A program made the position numbers and the translations under genes. A stretch of 64,000 bases of DNA from an uncultured Alphaproteobacteria bacterium (GTDB lineage Bacteria; Pseudomonadota; Alphaproteobacteria; Rs-D84): NCBI GenBank assembly GCA_946188105.1, contig CAMHTQ010000003.1, positions 1-64,000 of the forward strand. Direction: 5' to 3'. Of this stretch, positions 1 to 10,858 are shown piece after piece (positions within the stretch are counted from its first letter, which is position 1; the number at the start of each line of letters is the position of its first letter). Under the pieces are notes generated by a model. The model was given only the letters and a program-made list of their open reading frames with translations. It ran no database searches and was not told the origin of the DNA.

Positions 1-64
1 GGGTGCTTTTACCCGCGTTTGTCGGGCCAATAATTGCAATAAATCCAGAATATGTTTTTTTCAT
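1..64 (-). CDS. era: GTPase Era, N-terminal start only (partial)
   Basis: Only the first 21 codons are in the window, read from the ATG at 64-62. They end in the P-loop GPTNAGKST after a short hydrophobic strand (FIAII), which is how Era begins. Era is a membrane-associated GTPase that binds 16S rRNA during 30S assembly. The identification rests on the P-loop and its position only a few residues from the N-terminus. Another small TRAFAC GTPase such as Der or MnmE cannot be excluded from so little sequence. The gene is divergent from the dCMP deaminase gene. Confidence 0.6.
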   Translation of the reverse strand, partial: MKKTYSGFIAIIGPTNAGKST

Positions 65-180
65 AATGATTACAATAGCACACCAATTTCAAAAGGCAAT
101 AAAAAACCTTGCAAAAATAATATATTATGCTTAAATCGTTCGTGATAAGTGAGAGGGATAAAAAAGAAAAAGGAAACACC

Positions 181-720
181 ATGTCTGAAAAAACTTTCAC
201 TTTTAAAGAAGATTGGAACATATTTTTTATGCAGAAAGCACAACTGATGTCGACACGTTCCAAAGATCCTAGCACAAAAGTTGGTTGTTTAATTGTTTCC
301 CCAGATAGAGTTATTTTATCTGCTGGATATAATGGCTTTCCACGTGGCATCAAAGATACACCAGAAAGACTGAATGACCGCGACTTAAAATATCCACGTG
401 TTGTTCATTCTGAAACAAATGCTATTATTAACGCAGTTAGAAACGGCACAATTATCAGGGATGCTATTGTATTTGTGACCCAGCCACCTTGTCCTGAATG
501 TACAAAAATGCTGGTCAACACAGAAATTCGCGAACTGTTACATATGGATTTGGATGAAAATAAAAAAGATCTTCCTGGCTGGCGTGAAAAATTGCATATT
601 TCTTTTGATATGCTTGACGAAGCCGGAATTCCACACAAGATAATTCCAAATGAATTTTTGTTTACTCAACAAGAGTTAGCAAACATACGTGCAAGACAGT
701 TGAAAGGATTAGAACTTTAA
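181..720 (+). CDS. dCMP deaminase family protein
   Basis: A 179-residue zinc-dependent deaminase of the cytidine/dCMP deaminase superfamily, expected to convert dCMP to dUMP for thymidylate synthesis. The zinc site is visible: His76-Ser-Glu78 (the H-x-E motif with the catalytic Glu) and Pro-Cys104-x-x-Cys107. An N-terminal WNxxFMxxAQLMSTRSKDPSTKVG segment is typical of the dCMP branch. The frame is open from 127, but the ATG at 181 has a good ribosome site (AAAAGGA, about 8 nt upstream) and starts at the family's usual N-terminus, so I prefer it. A terminator follows directly. Confidence 0.85.
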   Translation: MSEKTFTFKEDWNIFFMQKAQLMSTRSKDPSTKVGCLIVSPDRVILSAGYNGFPRGIKDTPERLNDRDLKYPRVVHSETNAIINAVRNGTIIRDAIVFVTQPPCPECTKMLVNTEIRELLHMDLDENKKDLPGWREKLHISFDMLDEAGIPHKIIPNEFLFTQQELANIRARQLKGLEL

Positions 721-723
721 ATA

Positions 724-750
724 AAAAATGCCCGTTTGGGCATTTTTATT
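724..750. terminator. Bidirectional rho-independent terminator
   Basis: Six-base stem ATGCCC/GGGCAT with a GTTT loop, A-rich before and T-rich after. It can serve both the deaminase gene on the plus strand and the convergent radical SAM gene on the minus strand, whose stop codon lies inside it. Confidence 0.85.
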
Positions 751-1831
751 TTCCTAGAAATTTATTTATTTTCCGTGCCAACAATACTTGTTTATCCAAA
801 ATAAAATGTTGTTTGCGGTAGTGTTGTTCTGCACGATATGCGGTTTCCACCAAACAATTTAATACCGATTGCAACGGATATGGATTACCATCTTTGTCAT
901 TGTATATTGCGGCTATTTTTGGGCCATTATTTTCACCCAATATAACATAATCATTTTCATCAAATTTTATCATACATGATAAGTCCGCTTCGTCTAAAAA
1001 TGTAAATTGTGGGGCTGGGGTGCGATATGCACTTTTTAGATTTTTTGCACGTCCACCACTGAATAATTCAGCACTGTCACCAAACATCATAATAACATTG
1101 TTATTCAACAAATACTCTATATCAACCAGGTCTGAATTTTCACGTAATCTGACTGCTGGGGTTATATTTATCCCAGATTTTTGTAATTTGAACATCAATT
1201 CATCAAATATACCAGCATCCATACTAAATGAACTTATATGTATGCGGAAAAGTGCATTTGGAATATCTGTTTTTGCAAAATGTTCAATAAATTTGAAATC
1301 GCGTTCTAGGGCGTTTGTATGAAAACGATCCAAGGATAACGAAACCTGGAACGGAACCTCGGGTTTTATCTGTGATTTTACCTTGGTTTTGGGTGCGTGT
1401 TTTTTGACGATATTTTCAATGTCAGAATAAACTTTGGTCGCCAATGGAGCATTTACCCAACCTGCATTTGTTTTAATATCAACATCACACCCCAGATTTA
1501 ATGCGTAATTTATAATATTTGGCAAATAATGAGTATCAACGAATTTATAAGCAGCAGTTATTTCACCACCTGTAAATACCACAGAACGAGTGAAACGTTC
1601 GTCTTGGGTGGCTTGTTTAATATACCCTTTGATAGTGGATTCTGGAATAAATTTTTTTGGTTGGTTTGATCCCGATGATTCACAACAATGTGGACAATTA
1701 TTCCAACACCAATTTGTTGTTTTAAAAATCAAATTATATGGACGGCTGGCAACAATACTGTGAACAACGCCGTCTTGGCAGTTGCACAAGGTATCCACTT
1801 TGAATTCTAAATTATTTTTAAATCGTGTCAT
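746..1831 (-). CDS. Radical SAM domain protein of unknown function
   Basis: 361 residues. The radical SAM cluster motif is plain: Cys42-WNN-Cys46-PH-Cys49 (CxxxCxxC), preceded by a beta strand (NLIFKTTNW). It should bind a 4Fe-4S cluster and cleave S-adenosylmethionine. Further on, VVFTGGE matches the GGE segment that contacts the SAM amino group, and VSLSLDRFH fits a later barrel strand. No SPASM-type cysteine cluster is obvious at the C-terminus. The substrate cannot be read from sequence or neighbours. The ATG at 1831 has an AAGG site upstream. The gene is followed by bamD on the same strand, with a 65-nt gap. Confidence 0.8.
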   Translation of the reverse strand: MTRFKNNLEFKVDTLCNCQDGVVHSIVASRPYNLIFKTTNWCWNNCPHCCESSGSNQPKKFIPESTIKGYIKQATQDERFTRSVVFTGGEITAAYKFVDTHYLPNIINYALNLGCDVDIKTNAGWVNAPLATKVYSDIENIVKKHAPKTKVKSQIKPEVPFQVSLSLDRFHTNALERDFKFIEHFAKTDIPNALFRIHISSFSMDAGIFDELMFKLQKSGINITPAVRLRENSDLVDIEYLLNNNVIMMFGDSAELFSGGRAKNLKSAYRTPAPQFTFLDEADLSCMIKFDENDYVILGENNGPKIAAIYNDKDGNPYPLQSVLNCLVETAYRAEQHYRKQHFILDKQVLLARKINKFLGK

Positions 1832-1896
1832 TAAATAACCTTTTTGACAAATATTATTACAAAATTTTTATTTTGTCAATATTTGTTATCTAAAAG

Positions 1897-2616
1897 TTAT
1901 TTATCTAACTTTTTTGTCCATTCGTTATCTGGGAAATTTTTCCGTAACATTTCGGCATAACCGTTGGCCTGGTCTGGCAGTCCCAAAGCATTATAGCATT
2001 GGGTTAAACGATACATTGCCTCGGCCGTCATAACTGTTTCAGATGCGGTTGTAACCACCGATTGCAATCTGGTTATTGCAGAGGTCCAATTTTCAACCTT
2101 CATATCGTTGCGTGCCGCGTACATAACCTTGCCTGCTATGTAGTTTTTCAAGATATTGATTTTATTTTCCACATTTTTGGCATATTCGCTGTTTGGAAAA
2201 CGTTGTTTTAATTGTTCAAACTGTTGCAATGCATAAACAGACATTCCTGGTTCGCGTCTGACATCGCTGACCTGGCGATAGTAGCACATACCACGTAAAT
2301 ATAACATGTATGCCGCATCTGGATGACCGGGATGGAAACGCATAAACCGGTCGGCAACAATGATAGCCCCAGGAAAATCATCATCCATATATTTCGAATA
2401 TGCCGCCATAACCAGCGCATCAGGTGCAAATGCATCTGTGGAATGTTCTGATTCTGCGTTTAAAAATAAATCCGCAGCAGATGAATAATCGCCGTCATTA
2501 AATTCACTGTATGCCTCGGCATATAGTTGTTCCATGGATTTTTCAGGTTCAATTTCTCCGCCACCGCACCCTTGGACAGCCACCGCCACAGCAATTAACA
2601 TTATTATTTTTTTCAT
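1897..2616 (-). CDS. bamD: Outer membrane assembly lipoprotein BamD
   Basis: 239 residues. A type II signal peptide ends in the lipobox VQGC (Cys17), so the mature protein is a lipoprotein. The rest is five TPR-like helical hairpins, including the family-typical blocks YAEAYSEFNDGDYSSAADLF and YNALGLPDQANGYAEML. BamD is the essential partner of BamA in folding outer-membrane barrels from the periplasmic face. The length matches the family (about 240-280). It is divergent from murJ across 78 nt that contain AT-rich promoter-like sequence. Confidence 0.93.
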   Translation of the reverse strand: MKKIIMLIAVAVAVQGCGGGEIEPEKSMEQLYAEAYSEFNDGDYSSAADLFLNAESEHSTDAFAPDALVMAAYSKYMDDDFPGAIIVADRFMRFHPGHPDAAYMLYLRGMCYYRQVSDVRREPGMSVYALQQFEQLKQRFPNSEYAKNVENKINILKNYIAGKVMYAARNDMKVENWTSAITRLQSVVTTASETVMTAEAMYRLTQCYNALGLPDQANGYAEMLRKNFPDNEWTKKLDK

Positions 2617-2694
2617 ACTTGAATTTCCTTATGCCTACACAGTATAATATATTCGTTCAAAATAAAAGAAGTTTTTTATAAAGGCGGATATTTT

Positions 2695-4155
2695 ATGAAA
2701 CTGGGACGTAATATTTTTGGTGTCGGCGCAATGACCGGTATCAGTCGTGTTTTTGGATTTGTGCGAGATATGTTGATTGCCAGAGTTTTGGGTGCTGGGC
2801 GATTGTCTGATATTTTCTTGGCTGCGTTTAAGTTACCTAACCTGTTTCGTGATTTATTGGGCGAAGGTGCTTTGTCCGCTATATTTATTCCTATGTTTGC
2901 AGATTCCAAGAAAGATAAAAATTTTGCGAATAATGTGTTTTCTTGGCTGGTCGTTGTTTTATTGGGAATAACACTTGTCTTTGAAATATTTATGCCTGCA
3001 ATCGTTTGTATTTTGGCACCAGGCTTTTCAGCGGATCCAGGTAAATTAGAATTGACTGTTGTTATTTCCAGAATTATGTTCTGGTATGTTATCTTTATTT
3101 GTGTAGCGGCTTTCTTGTCTGCGGTATTAAATGCGTTTTCTAAATTCATTTTGGCGGCTTTTATGCCAGTTATGTTAAATATTTTGCTGATTTGTGCTTT
3201 ATTGTTGTCTGCATGGTTTGCACCATTGACAATATTATACATAATGGCGGGAACAGTCGTTTTATCCGGTATTATTCAATGTGCAGTATTATGGACCAGA
3301 ATCCGCAGTGGTAATTTTGGATTGCGACTTATTCGACCAAAATGGACACCGAAAATTAAATCTATGTTGCAACGTTTTGGAGTAAGTTTAGTTGGCAGTG
3401 GGTTTTATCAAATCACTATCATCATCGGAACATTGGTTGCCAGTTTTCAAACAGGTGCTGTGTCATGGTTATATTATGCGGACAGAATTATCCAATTGCC
3501 TTTTGCTATGATTGGGTTGGCGGTTGGAACTGTTTTAATGTCCTCTTTATCAAATGCGTTGGCCGAGAAAAACTTAAAAAGTGTGTATAGCCAACAAAAT
3601 GTTTCTATGCGTCGTTCTTTGATGTTGATTATTCCTTGTATGGTTGGTTTGTTTGTTTTGGCTGAACCTATTATTAAAAACTTGTTCCAATATGGTGCAT
3701 GGACGGCTGAATCTACACACGCGGTGGCAATTGCTATTATGATTCAATGTTTAGTATTGCCGGCCATGTTAATCAGCCAAATTTACAGCAAAACACTTTA
3801 TGCTTCCCAAGATGTTAAAACACCTGTTAAAACCAGTATAGTTTCATTAGGAATTGCCGCGGTGTTATATGTTGCTTTGTTCTGGCATTTGGGTTATTTG
3901 GCAATCCCAGTTGGTGTTGTTGTGTCGGGTTATGTAAAAAATTACCTGTTAAGACGTGCATGCAAAAAGAAGAAATTGATTCAATTCGATTCACGAACAA
4001 TGCGTGCGATAATTGGATTTTGTGTATGGTCTGGGGTTTTGGGTGCGGCATTATGGTATGCACATGTTGATGGTTTGTTATCATTGTGTGTTGCTATTGC
4101 AGTATTCGGGGTTTTGTATATGCCAGTCGCATACATTATTGACAAGAAAGCATAA
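2695..4155 (+). CDS. murJ: Lipid II flippase MurJ
   Basis: 486 residues with about 13-14 hydrophobic segments, a MOP/MVF-family transporter that flips lipid II across the inner membrane for peptidoglycan synthesis. The N-terminal hallmark (SRVFGFVRDMLIA, then DIFLAAFKLPNLFRDLLGEG) carries the conserved central-cavity arginines. The length is close to the usual 500-530. The ATG at 2695 has AAAGGCGG upstream. It sits between bamD and an RlpA-like gene, so this is an envelope block. Confidence 0.95.
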   Translation: MKLGRNIFGVGAMTGISRVFGFVRDMLIARVLGAGRLSDIFLAAFKLPNLFRDLLGEGALSAIFIPMFADSKKDKNFANNVFSWLVVVLLGITLVFEIFMPAIVCILAPGFSADPGKLELTVVISRIMFWYVIFICVAAFLSAVLNAFSKFILAAFMPVMLNILLICALLLSAWFAPLTILYIMAGTVVLSGIIQCAVLWTRIRSGNFGLRLIRPKWTPKIKSMLQRFGVSLVGSGFYQITIIIGTLVASFQTGAVSWLYYADRIIQLPFAMIGLAVGTVLMSSLSNALAEKNLKSVYSQQNVSMRRSLMLIIPCMVGLFVLAEPIIKNLFQYGAWTAESTHAVAIAIMIQCLVLPAMLISQIYSKTLYASQDVKTPVKTSIVSLGIAAVLYVALFWHLGYLAIPVGVVVSGYVKNYLLRRACKKKKLIQFDSRTMRAIIGFCVWSGVLGAALWYAHVDGLLSLCVAIAVFGVLYMPVAYIIDKKA

Positions 4156-4169
4156 TTCACAAATTAAAG

Positions 4170-4198
4170 TTGAAACCACCCTTTTTTTATGATAAAAT
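4170..4198 (+). promoter_or_regulatory. Sigma70-type promoter for the RlpA-like gene
   Basis: TTGAAA (4170-4175), a 17-nt spacer, then TAAAAT (4193-4198). Transcription should start near 4205, giving a 5' leader of about 64 nt before the ATG at 4269. Confidence 0.7.
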
Positions 4199-4213
4199 AT
4201 AATCTGAGAATGT

Positions 4214-4240
4214 AGGGAGTTCCCAAAATTTCGACTCCCT
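4214..4240 (+). promoter_or_regulatory. Hairpin in the 5' leader of the RlpA-like gene
   Basis: Perfect 7-bp stem AGGGAGT/ACTCCCT with a 13-nt loop, 28 nt upstream of the start codon and ahead of the AAAAGGAG ribosome site. It has no T-tract. It may stabilise the message, or attenuate; which one cannot be told from sequence. Confidence 0.45.
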
Positions 4241-4268
4241 TTAATTTGGCTTAAAAGGAGCAAACAAA

Positions 4269-5153
4269 ATGAAAAAAATAATATCGTTGGCAGCTTTGAC
4301 AGCTGTATTAGCGGGTTGCGTATCTAATCAGGATGGTAATGTTTACGGTTCTGATTCTATGACCGAAGAAAGTTTAGTTGCAGAAACCAGCACATTAAAT
4401 GATTCGTATTTGATGGCTGCTGCACCAAGATATTTTGTTGGTAATGCATACAAAATTGATGATGTTCAATATATTCCTTCCGAGGATTTGACATATAATC
4501 AAACCGGAATTGCTGGTATTATTCCTGCAGAATTAAATGGTCAAAAAACAACTAATGGTGAAATTTTTGAATCTTCTCAATTATTGGCAACAAGTAAAAC
4601 ATTACCATTGCCAACAATTGCACGTGTAACAAATTTGGATAATGGTGAATCTGTGGTTGTTCGTATTAACAATCGTGGTCCATTTGTAAATACCAGAATT
4701 ATCGATTTGTCTGCTGCGGCCGCACAAAAGATTGGTATGAATTCACAAGCAAAAGTCCAAGTACAAGTTTTGACAGAACAATCTGTGGCTGTTAAAAATG
4801 CTACATTGGGAACACAAGCTGCACAATTCCAACCAGTTGTTGAAACAACAACAGTTGAAACTGCACCTGTTGTGGCAGAACAACCTGCACCACAACCTGC
4901 CCCAGTTGTTTCTGGCGATTACACAGTTCAATTAGCTGCATTCTATGCCGAAGACAGTGCTGACGCTATGGCACAACGTATGAAGACATATGGTGATGCA
5001 GTTGTCGTTAAAGAAGGTGGTATGTACAAAGTTCGTATCATCAACTTGGATGCTGCAAAAGCTCGCAGTGTTATCAACGCATTGCGTTCAAACGAAGGCA
5101 TGGCCCCAGGTTTGTTGAAAGACGGCCGTTGGGTAAATGCTGACAGCATTTAA
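4269..5153 (+). CDS. rlpA: RlpA-like SPOR-domain lipoprotein with degenerate active site
   Basis: 294 residues. The lipobox LAGC (Cys17) makes it a lipoprotein. A double-psi beta-barrel (about residues 54-168) carries the RlpA signature KTLPLPTIARVTNL and VVVRINNRGPF. A Pro/Val/Thr linker follows, then a SPOR domain (about 215-285) that should bind denuded septal glycan. RlpA proteins that act as lytic transglycosylases use a Glu/Asp/His/Asp set. Here the His is Ser109 and the Asp of INDRGP is Asn135, so enzymatic activity is doubtful and a structural septal role is more likely. It has its own promoter and a strong terminator. Confidence 0.85.
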   Translation: MKKIISLAALTAVLAGCVSNQDGNVYGSDSMTEESLVAETSTLNDSYLMAAAPRYFVGNAYKIDDVQYIPSEDLTYNQTGIAGIIPAELNGQKTTNGEIFESSQLLATSKTLPLPTIARVTNLDNGESVVVRINNRGPFVNTRIIDLSAAAAQKIGMNSQAKVQVQVLTEQSVAVKNATLGTQAAQFQPVVETTTVETAPVVAEQPAPQPAPVVSGDYTVQLAAFYAEDSADAMAQRMKTYGDAVVVKEGGMYKVRIINLDAAKARSVINALRSNEGMAPGLLKDGRWVNADSI

Positions 5154-5185
5154 TAGTTAAACAAAAGTTTCTTCTTGAAAGCAAG

Positions 5186-5216
5186 ATGCCCCGTTAAAAG
5201 CGGGGCATTTTTTTAT
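5186..5216 (+). terminator. Rho-independent terminator after the RlpA-like gene
   Basis: Eight-base stem ATGCCCCG/CGGGGCAT, 7-nt loop, followed by seven T. It lies just before the 3' end of convergent ligA. Confidence 0.9.
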
Positions 5217-5226
5217 TTGGATTTTT

Positions 5227-7245
<2,019 letters not shown>

Positions 7246-7293
7246 CTAATGCTGACTTAAAATTATTTAATTTTGATGGAATTTTTACCGCTT

Positions 7294-7533
7294 TTATTTG
7301 CTTTTGTGCAATGTGATAATTGTATAACTGGTGGCATTTATTGTTATTACATAATCGCCACTGAACACGTACCAATTTTTACCACGACGAATAATCCTGG
7401 TGCTTTGTAAAACCATTTTTCGACACCAATCAACCTGATTTTTAGGCTTCACAAGATTGACGCGCCCTAACCTTTCGGCACCCAGTTTTGTCGTGTGTAA
7501 TTTATCAAGATTTTGTAATAACTCGTCTGACAT
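7294..7533 (-). CDS. DUF3781 family protein
   Basis: 79 residues. The pattern LDKLHTTKLGAERLGRVNL, VDWCRKMVL, RGKNWYV and ITINATSYTIITLHKSK matches DUF3781 as I know it: small, soluble, unknown function. It starts 85 nt downstream of ligA's stop-proximal side on the same strand order and has no partner gene here. Confidence 0.75.
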   Translation of the reverse strand: MSDELLQNLDKLHTTKLGAERLGRVNLVKPKNQVDWCRKMVLQSTRIIRRGKNWYVFSGDYVITINATSYTIITLHKSK

Positions 7534-7686
7534 GTTTTTTATTGTATCCGATTCTTTTCAAAAAATCAAAATAAGTATTTTATCTTAAAATACTAGGAAC
7601 AAATTCTCTTTTTGATTGTTTTAGTTGTTTTTATTCATATACGATGATAATATACCTATAAAAAAGAAAAAAACAAGAGGTAAACA

Positions 7687-7950
7687 ATGAATCATTATCA
7701 AGTTTGGCATGCTATTGAACTGTTTGCAAAAGCACACGGTTTATCTTGCTCTGGTTTGGCAAAACGTAGTGGTTTGGACCCCACAAGTTTTAATAAAAGC
7801 AAACGTTTTTCCAGATACAATCAACCACGTTGGCCATCGATGTCCAGTATCGCAAAAATTTTAGATGCAACTGGTGCTACGATTATGGATTTTTGCAAAT
7901 TTATAGTGGAAGCAGATCAAAATAACGATTGTGCGAACCAACATAAATAA
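7687..7950 (+). CDS. HTH DNA-binding protein (N-terminal domain of an S24-type repressor)
   Basis: 87 residues. WHAIELFAKAHGLSCSGLAK, then GLDPTSFNKSKR and RWPSMSSIAKILDATG, is the HTH domain that in Alphaproteobacteria normally precedes a LexA-like S24 autoprotease. Here the protein ends before any protease, so it is a stand-alone HTH or a shortened repressor. The ribosome site AGAGG precedes the ATG. It marks the left edge of the accessory region. Confidence 0.75.
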   Translation: MNHYQVWHAIELFAKAHGLSCSGLAKRSGLDPTSFNKSKRFSRYNQPRWPSMSSIAKILDATGATIMDFCKFIVEADQNNDCANQHK

Positions 7951-8110
7951 TTCGATTATTTAATCGAAATATGTTTGGCATAAAATATAAACTATTGTTA
8001 CTTTGAGTGGCTTTGCATACCCGCTATACCCTTATTATATACCACCCCCGGCTTAATTTAAATCGGGATTTATTCCTATTTTGTAATGCTGGGGGTGGCG
8101 ATGTGTTTTA
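7951..8110. other. Intergenic stretch with a CCACCCCC hairpin
   Basis: No gene is visible. It contains an inverted repeat (CCACCCCCGGC near 8043 against GCTGGGGGTGG near 8088) separated by an AT-rich loop. This could terminate the HTH transcript or belong to the regulatory leader that follows. Confidence 0.35.
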
Positions 8111-8189
8111 TTGAATTTTTATAAAAAGTATGTTAGAATTCCTTATGAATTCAATAGATTGGGTTCTGGGTGCTTGTTGTTATAAATAA
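8111..8189 (+). promoter_or_regulatory. Promoter and conserved leader, copy 1
   Basis: TTGAAT (8111-8116), a 17-nt spacer, TAGAAT (8134-8139), and an ATG only 6 nt beyond the -10 box (8145). That ATG opens a 14-codon frame, MNSIDWVLGACCYK. The promoter, the ATG and the next 24 bases match a second copy at 12084-12144. In the aligned 27 coding bases, 24 are identical, and all three differences change the amino acid, so the constraint may be on RNA or DNA rather than peptide. The DUF262 gene at 8277 has its own ribosome site (AAAAGGAAA). Confidence 0.55.
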
Positions 8190-8276
8190 TATTTTAAAAG
8201 TTTATTCGTTATACAACCTTTAAAACACCCGTTCACTCTCTCTATTTAGGTATTTTTTACTAAAAGGAAACACAAT

Positions 8277-10376
8277 ATGAAAGCCACAGAAACATATTTG
8301 ACTGACTATATGGAAGGAACTAACACAAAGTTTCGTATCCCAATTTATCAAAGAAATTATAATTGGTTAGCAAAAGATCAATGCCTTCAATTATGGGAAG
8401 ATTTAGTATTTATAGATAACCAGGGTAAAAAAAATCATTTCTTTGGCTCCATCGTTAGTGCCTCGGATCCATCTGGTGATAAAACACGTATTATTATTGA
8501 TGGTCAGCAACGTTTAACTACCATCTCATTATTACTTGCTGCTATTGTAAATAAGTGTAAGGTTGCTCACGAAATAGATTCTTCATTACCTCTACCAAAT
8601 TTGGAGGAAATCGAGAATTTGTATCTTGGTAAGCGAACAAAAGCTGAGAAACTAAAGTTAAAATTAACAAAAGATGACATGCGTGCTTTTGAACAAGTAT
8701 GCGAAGGTAATGTTCGTAACAGCACTTCAAACATTATAAAAAATTACAATTTTTTCTATGAAAAAATAAATCTAGGGAATGCTAACAATATATATGAATC
8801 TATAAAAAAATTGCAAATTGTAGACATTAGCATAACATCAGAAGATTCTGATCCACAGTTAATATTTGAGAGTTTAAATGATTATGGAATGGGATTAACT
8901 GATGCAGATAAAATTAGAAATTATATTTTGATGAATATAACCGATGAGAAACGACAAGAATATTTGCATAATACTTATTGGTATGAAATAGAAATGAATG
9001 CCGGCTTATCAAATGCAGAAGAAACTACAAAATTTATACGATATTACTTACAATATATTGGTTGTGGCATTCCGCAAAAAGATGCTGTTTATAAAGATTT
9101 TAAAAGTTATGCAAAAAATTCTGAAAAAAATATTGAAACTATATTGGGCGACATGTTGAGAATTTCTGATATATACAGACAAATTATTTAACAAAGTTTT
9201 GATTCTAAGGAAATAAACTTCCATTTGGGCAGAATTTTAAATGAGTTAAAAAATGCTGTTGTTATTCCTTTCTTGTTTGATGTATTTGTAAAGTTAGAAG
9301 AACATGATATTACTGTTGATGATGTGATTGAAATTTTGAAGATTATAGAAAGTTACTTCTTTAGACGTGCAGTATGTAAAGAACGCACTGCAAGCACAGA
9401 CAAATTCTTTAGCAATCTGATTAGCGAAGTAAACAATATACGTAGTAGACATAATGCAGATTATTTAGATGTTTTTAAATATTCTATTATGACAGCAAGT
9501 GGTAATTATACATTCCCTAATGACAAAGCTTTTGAAACCGCCCTAAAAGAGAATGCTTTGTACAATTATATACCAAAGTTATGTAAATATATGCTGTTAA
9601 CTATAGAAAATTATGGTAGAGCAAAAGAACGTGTGACCAGTGACAGTTTAACAGTAGAACATGTAATGCCACAATCTACCCCAAAAAATACATATTGGCA
9701 AAATTATCTTGGTTTGAATTGGCAAAACATATACGAAAACAACGTTCATACATTAGGAAATTTGACATTAACTGGTTATAATTCTGATCTAAGCAACAAA
9801 CCTTTTGATGAGAAAAAACGTATGGACAAGGGTTTTTGTTCTAGCCCACTGAAATTAAACAAATATTTATCTGAAGTCGATACTTGGAATGAAGCCAATA
9901 TTAGACACAGGGGCGAAATCTTAGCATCAATAGCGTTAAAATGCTGGCCTTCTTGTCAATCATTAAATAATTATAATACAAAAGAGGCTCATTATAATTC
10001 TGTTTCACTAGATGGTGATATATCTGTAGCACAGGGTAGAAAACCAGAATTTGCAGAACTTAATGGCACGCAAATATTTGCAACATCTTGGAAGTTTTTG
10101 TATTCAGAAATAATGAATTTATTGTATAAAGAATACCAAGAGAAGATGCAGCTCGCTTTTGATTTTGGCAACCAAGGCACTTTTGCTAATATCATATCAA
10201 AAACTGAAGAAAGAACAGGATTACGTGGAGAAAAATTATGGGAACAAATCATTGATGATAATCCTATATATTTCTATACCAATAAATCTGCACCCGATTT
10301 TCTTGCAGCTTTAGTAAAGTGGTTTGAATATTTAAAAATTGATTTGGATAATCTAAAAATCTATTTTCAACAATAA
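8277..10376 (+). pseudogene. DUF262/DUF1524 (GmrSD-like) gene with an in-frame TAA
   Basis: One frame runs from 8277 to 10376 and is interrupted only by TAA at 9189-9191. Read through, it makes about 699 residues. The N-terminal half has the DUF262 ParB-like motif DGQQRLT (75-81). The C-terminal half has the DUF1524 His-Me-finger signature TVEHVMPQ followed by HTLGNLTLTGYN and LSNKPFDEKK. Known members are modification-dependent DNA nucleases that act in phage defence. An ATG at 9240 could start the second half, but the GmrS/GmrD parts would then be separate and the break falls in the helical linker. It is either a recent nonsense mutation or a split gene. A further C-terminal segment (about 580-699) is not recognised. 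Confidence 0.75.
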
Positions 10377-10420
10377 AAACCGCAGAAAATTCGGCTAAAA
10401 AATTATCTTTTACAACGTGC

Positions 10421-10508
10421 AGAAAGTCCTTGACTTGTGCAGAGTTTAGGTATAATATAGGGTCTGTTATTCGGGCATAGTTCAGTCGGTAGAACAACGG
10501 ACTGTTAA
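10421..10508 (+). pseudogene. Truncated tRNA-Asn with its promoter (integration scar)
   Basis: 10471-10508 repeats exactly the first 38 nt of the intact tRNA-Asn at 15324, ending right after the anticodon loop CTGTTAA, after which the sequence is unrelated. Upstream, 10421-10440 is identical to 15274-15293 and includes the -35 TTGACT; a TATAAT follows after only 15 nt. The missing 3' half means no functional tRNA. The break at the anticodon loop is a known crossover position for tyrosine integrases. Confidence 0.88.
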
Positions 10509-10858
10509 CGGCGACCGAGCCCCCTCCCTAACAGACGATAATTGTGAAAAAATGCGCTAATAACCGCTGCTTATTAAGAAAAGAAATTTGACCGTTTACG
10601 CTAAAAGTCTATCAATATATGGTTTAACTCTAGGTAACGTTTTACACGTGGTTTACACAGAACGTGTTTACACACAGTTTACACCACCTTTTCAACCCCG
10701 CAAAAAATCGTTACCGCAATTCCTTGTTCTCGCTACACGTGGTCTACATTTTCGCTACATTCTGTCTACACATTTGCTACACCCTGGTAAGCCAACAGAA
10801 CCATGGACACACGATTCTTTGTTCTCAGCATATGAGAAAAAGCGGACAATTTAGTATT
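10509..10858. repeat. Non-coding stretch with a TTTACAC array
   Basis: No convincing gene. TTTACAC occurs at 10641, 10652, 10667 and 10678 (spacings 11, 15, 11), followed by CTACA variants up to about 10790. Directly after the truncated tRNA, CTGTTA and TAACAG form an inverted repeat (10503-10508 and 10529-10534). The layout resembles a recombination core with integrase arm-type sites. Confidence 0.55.

Noticed and set aside
9189..9191. Stop-codon recoding (alternative genetic code)
   Set aside because: TAA, TAG and TGA all end well-defined genes in the window, and only one internal stop is seen.
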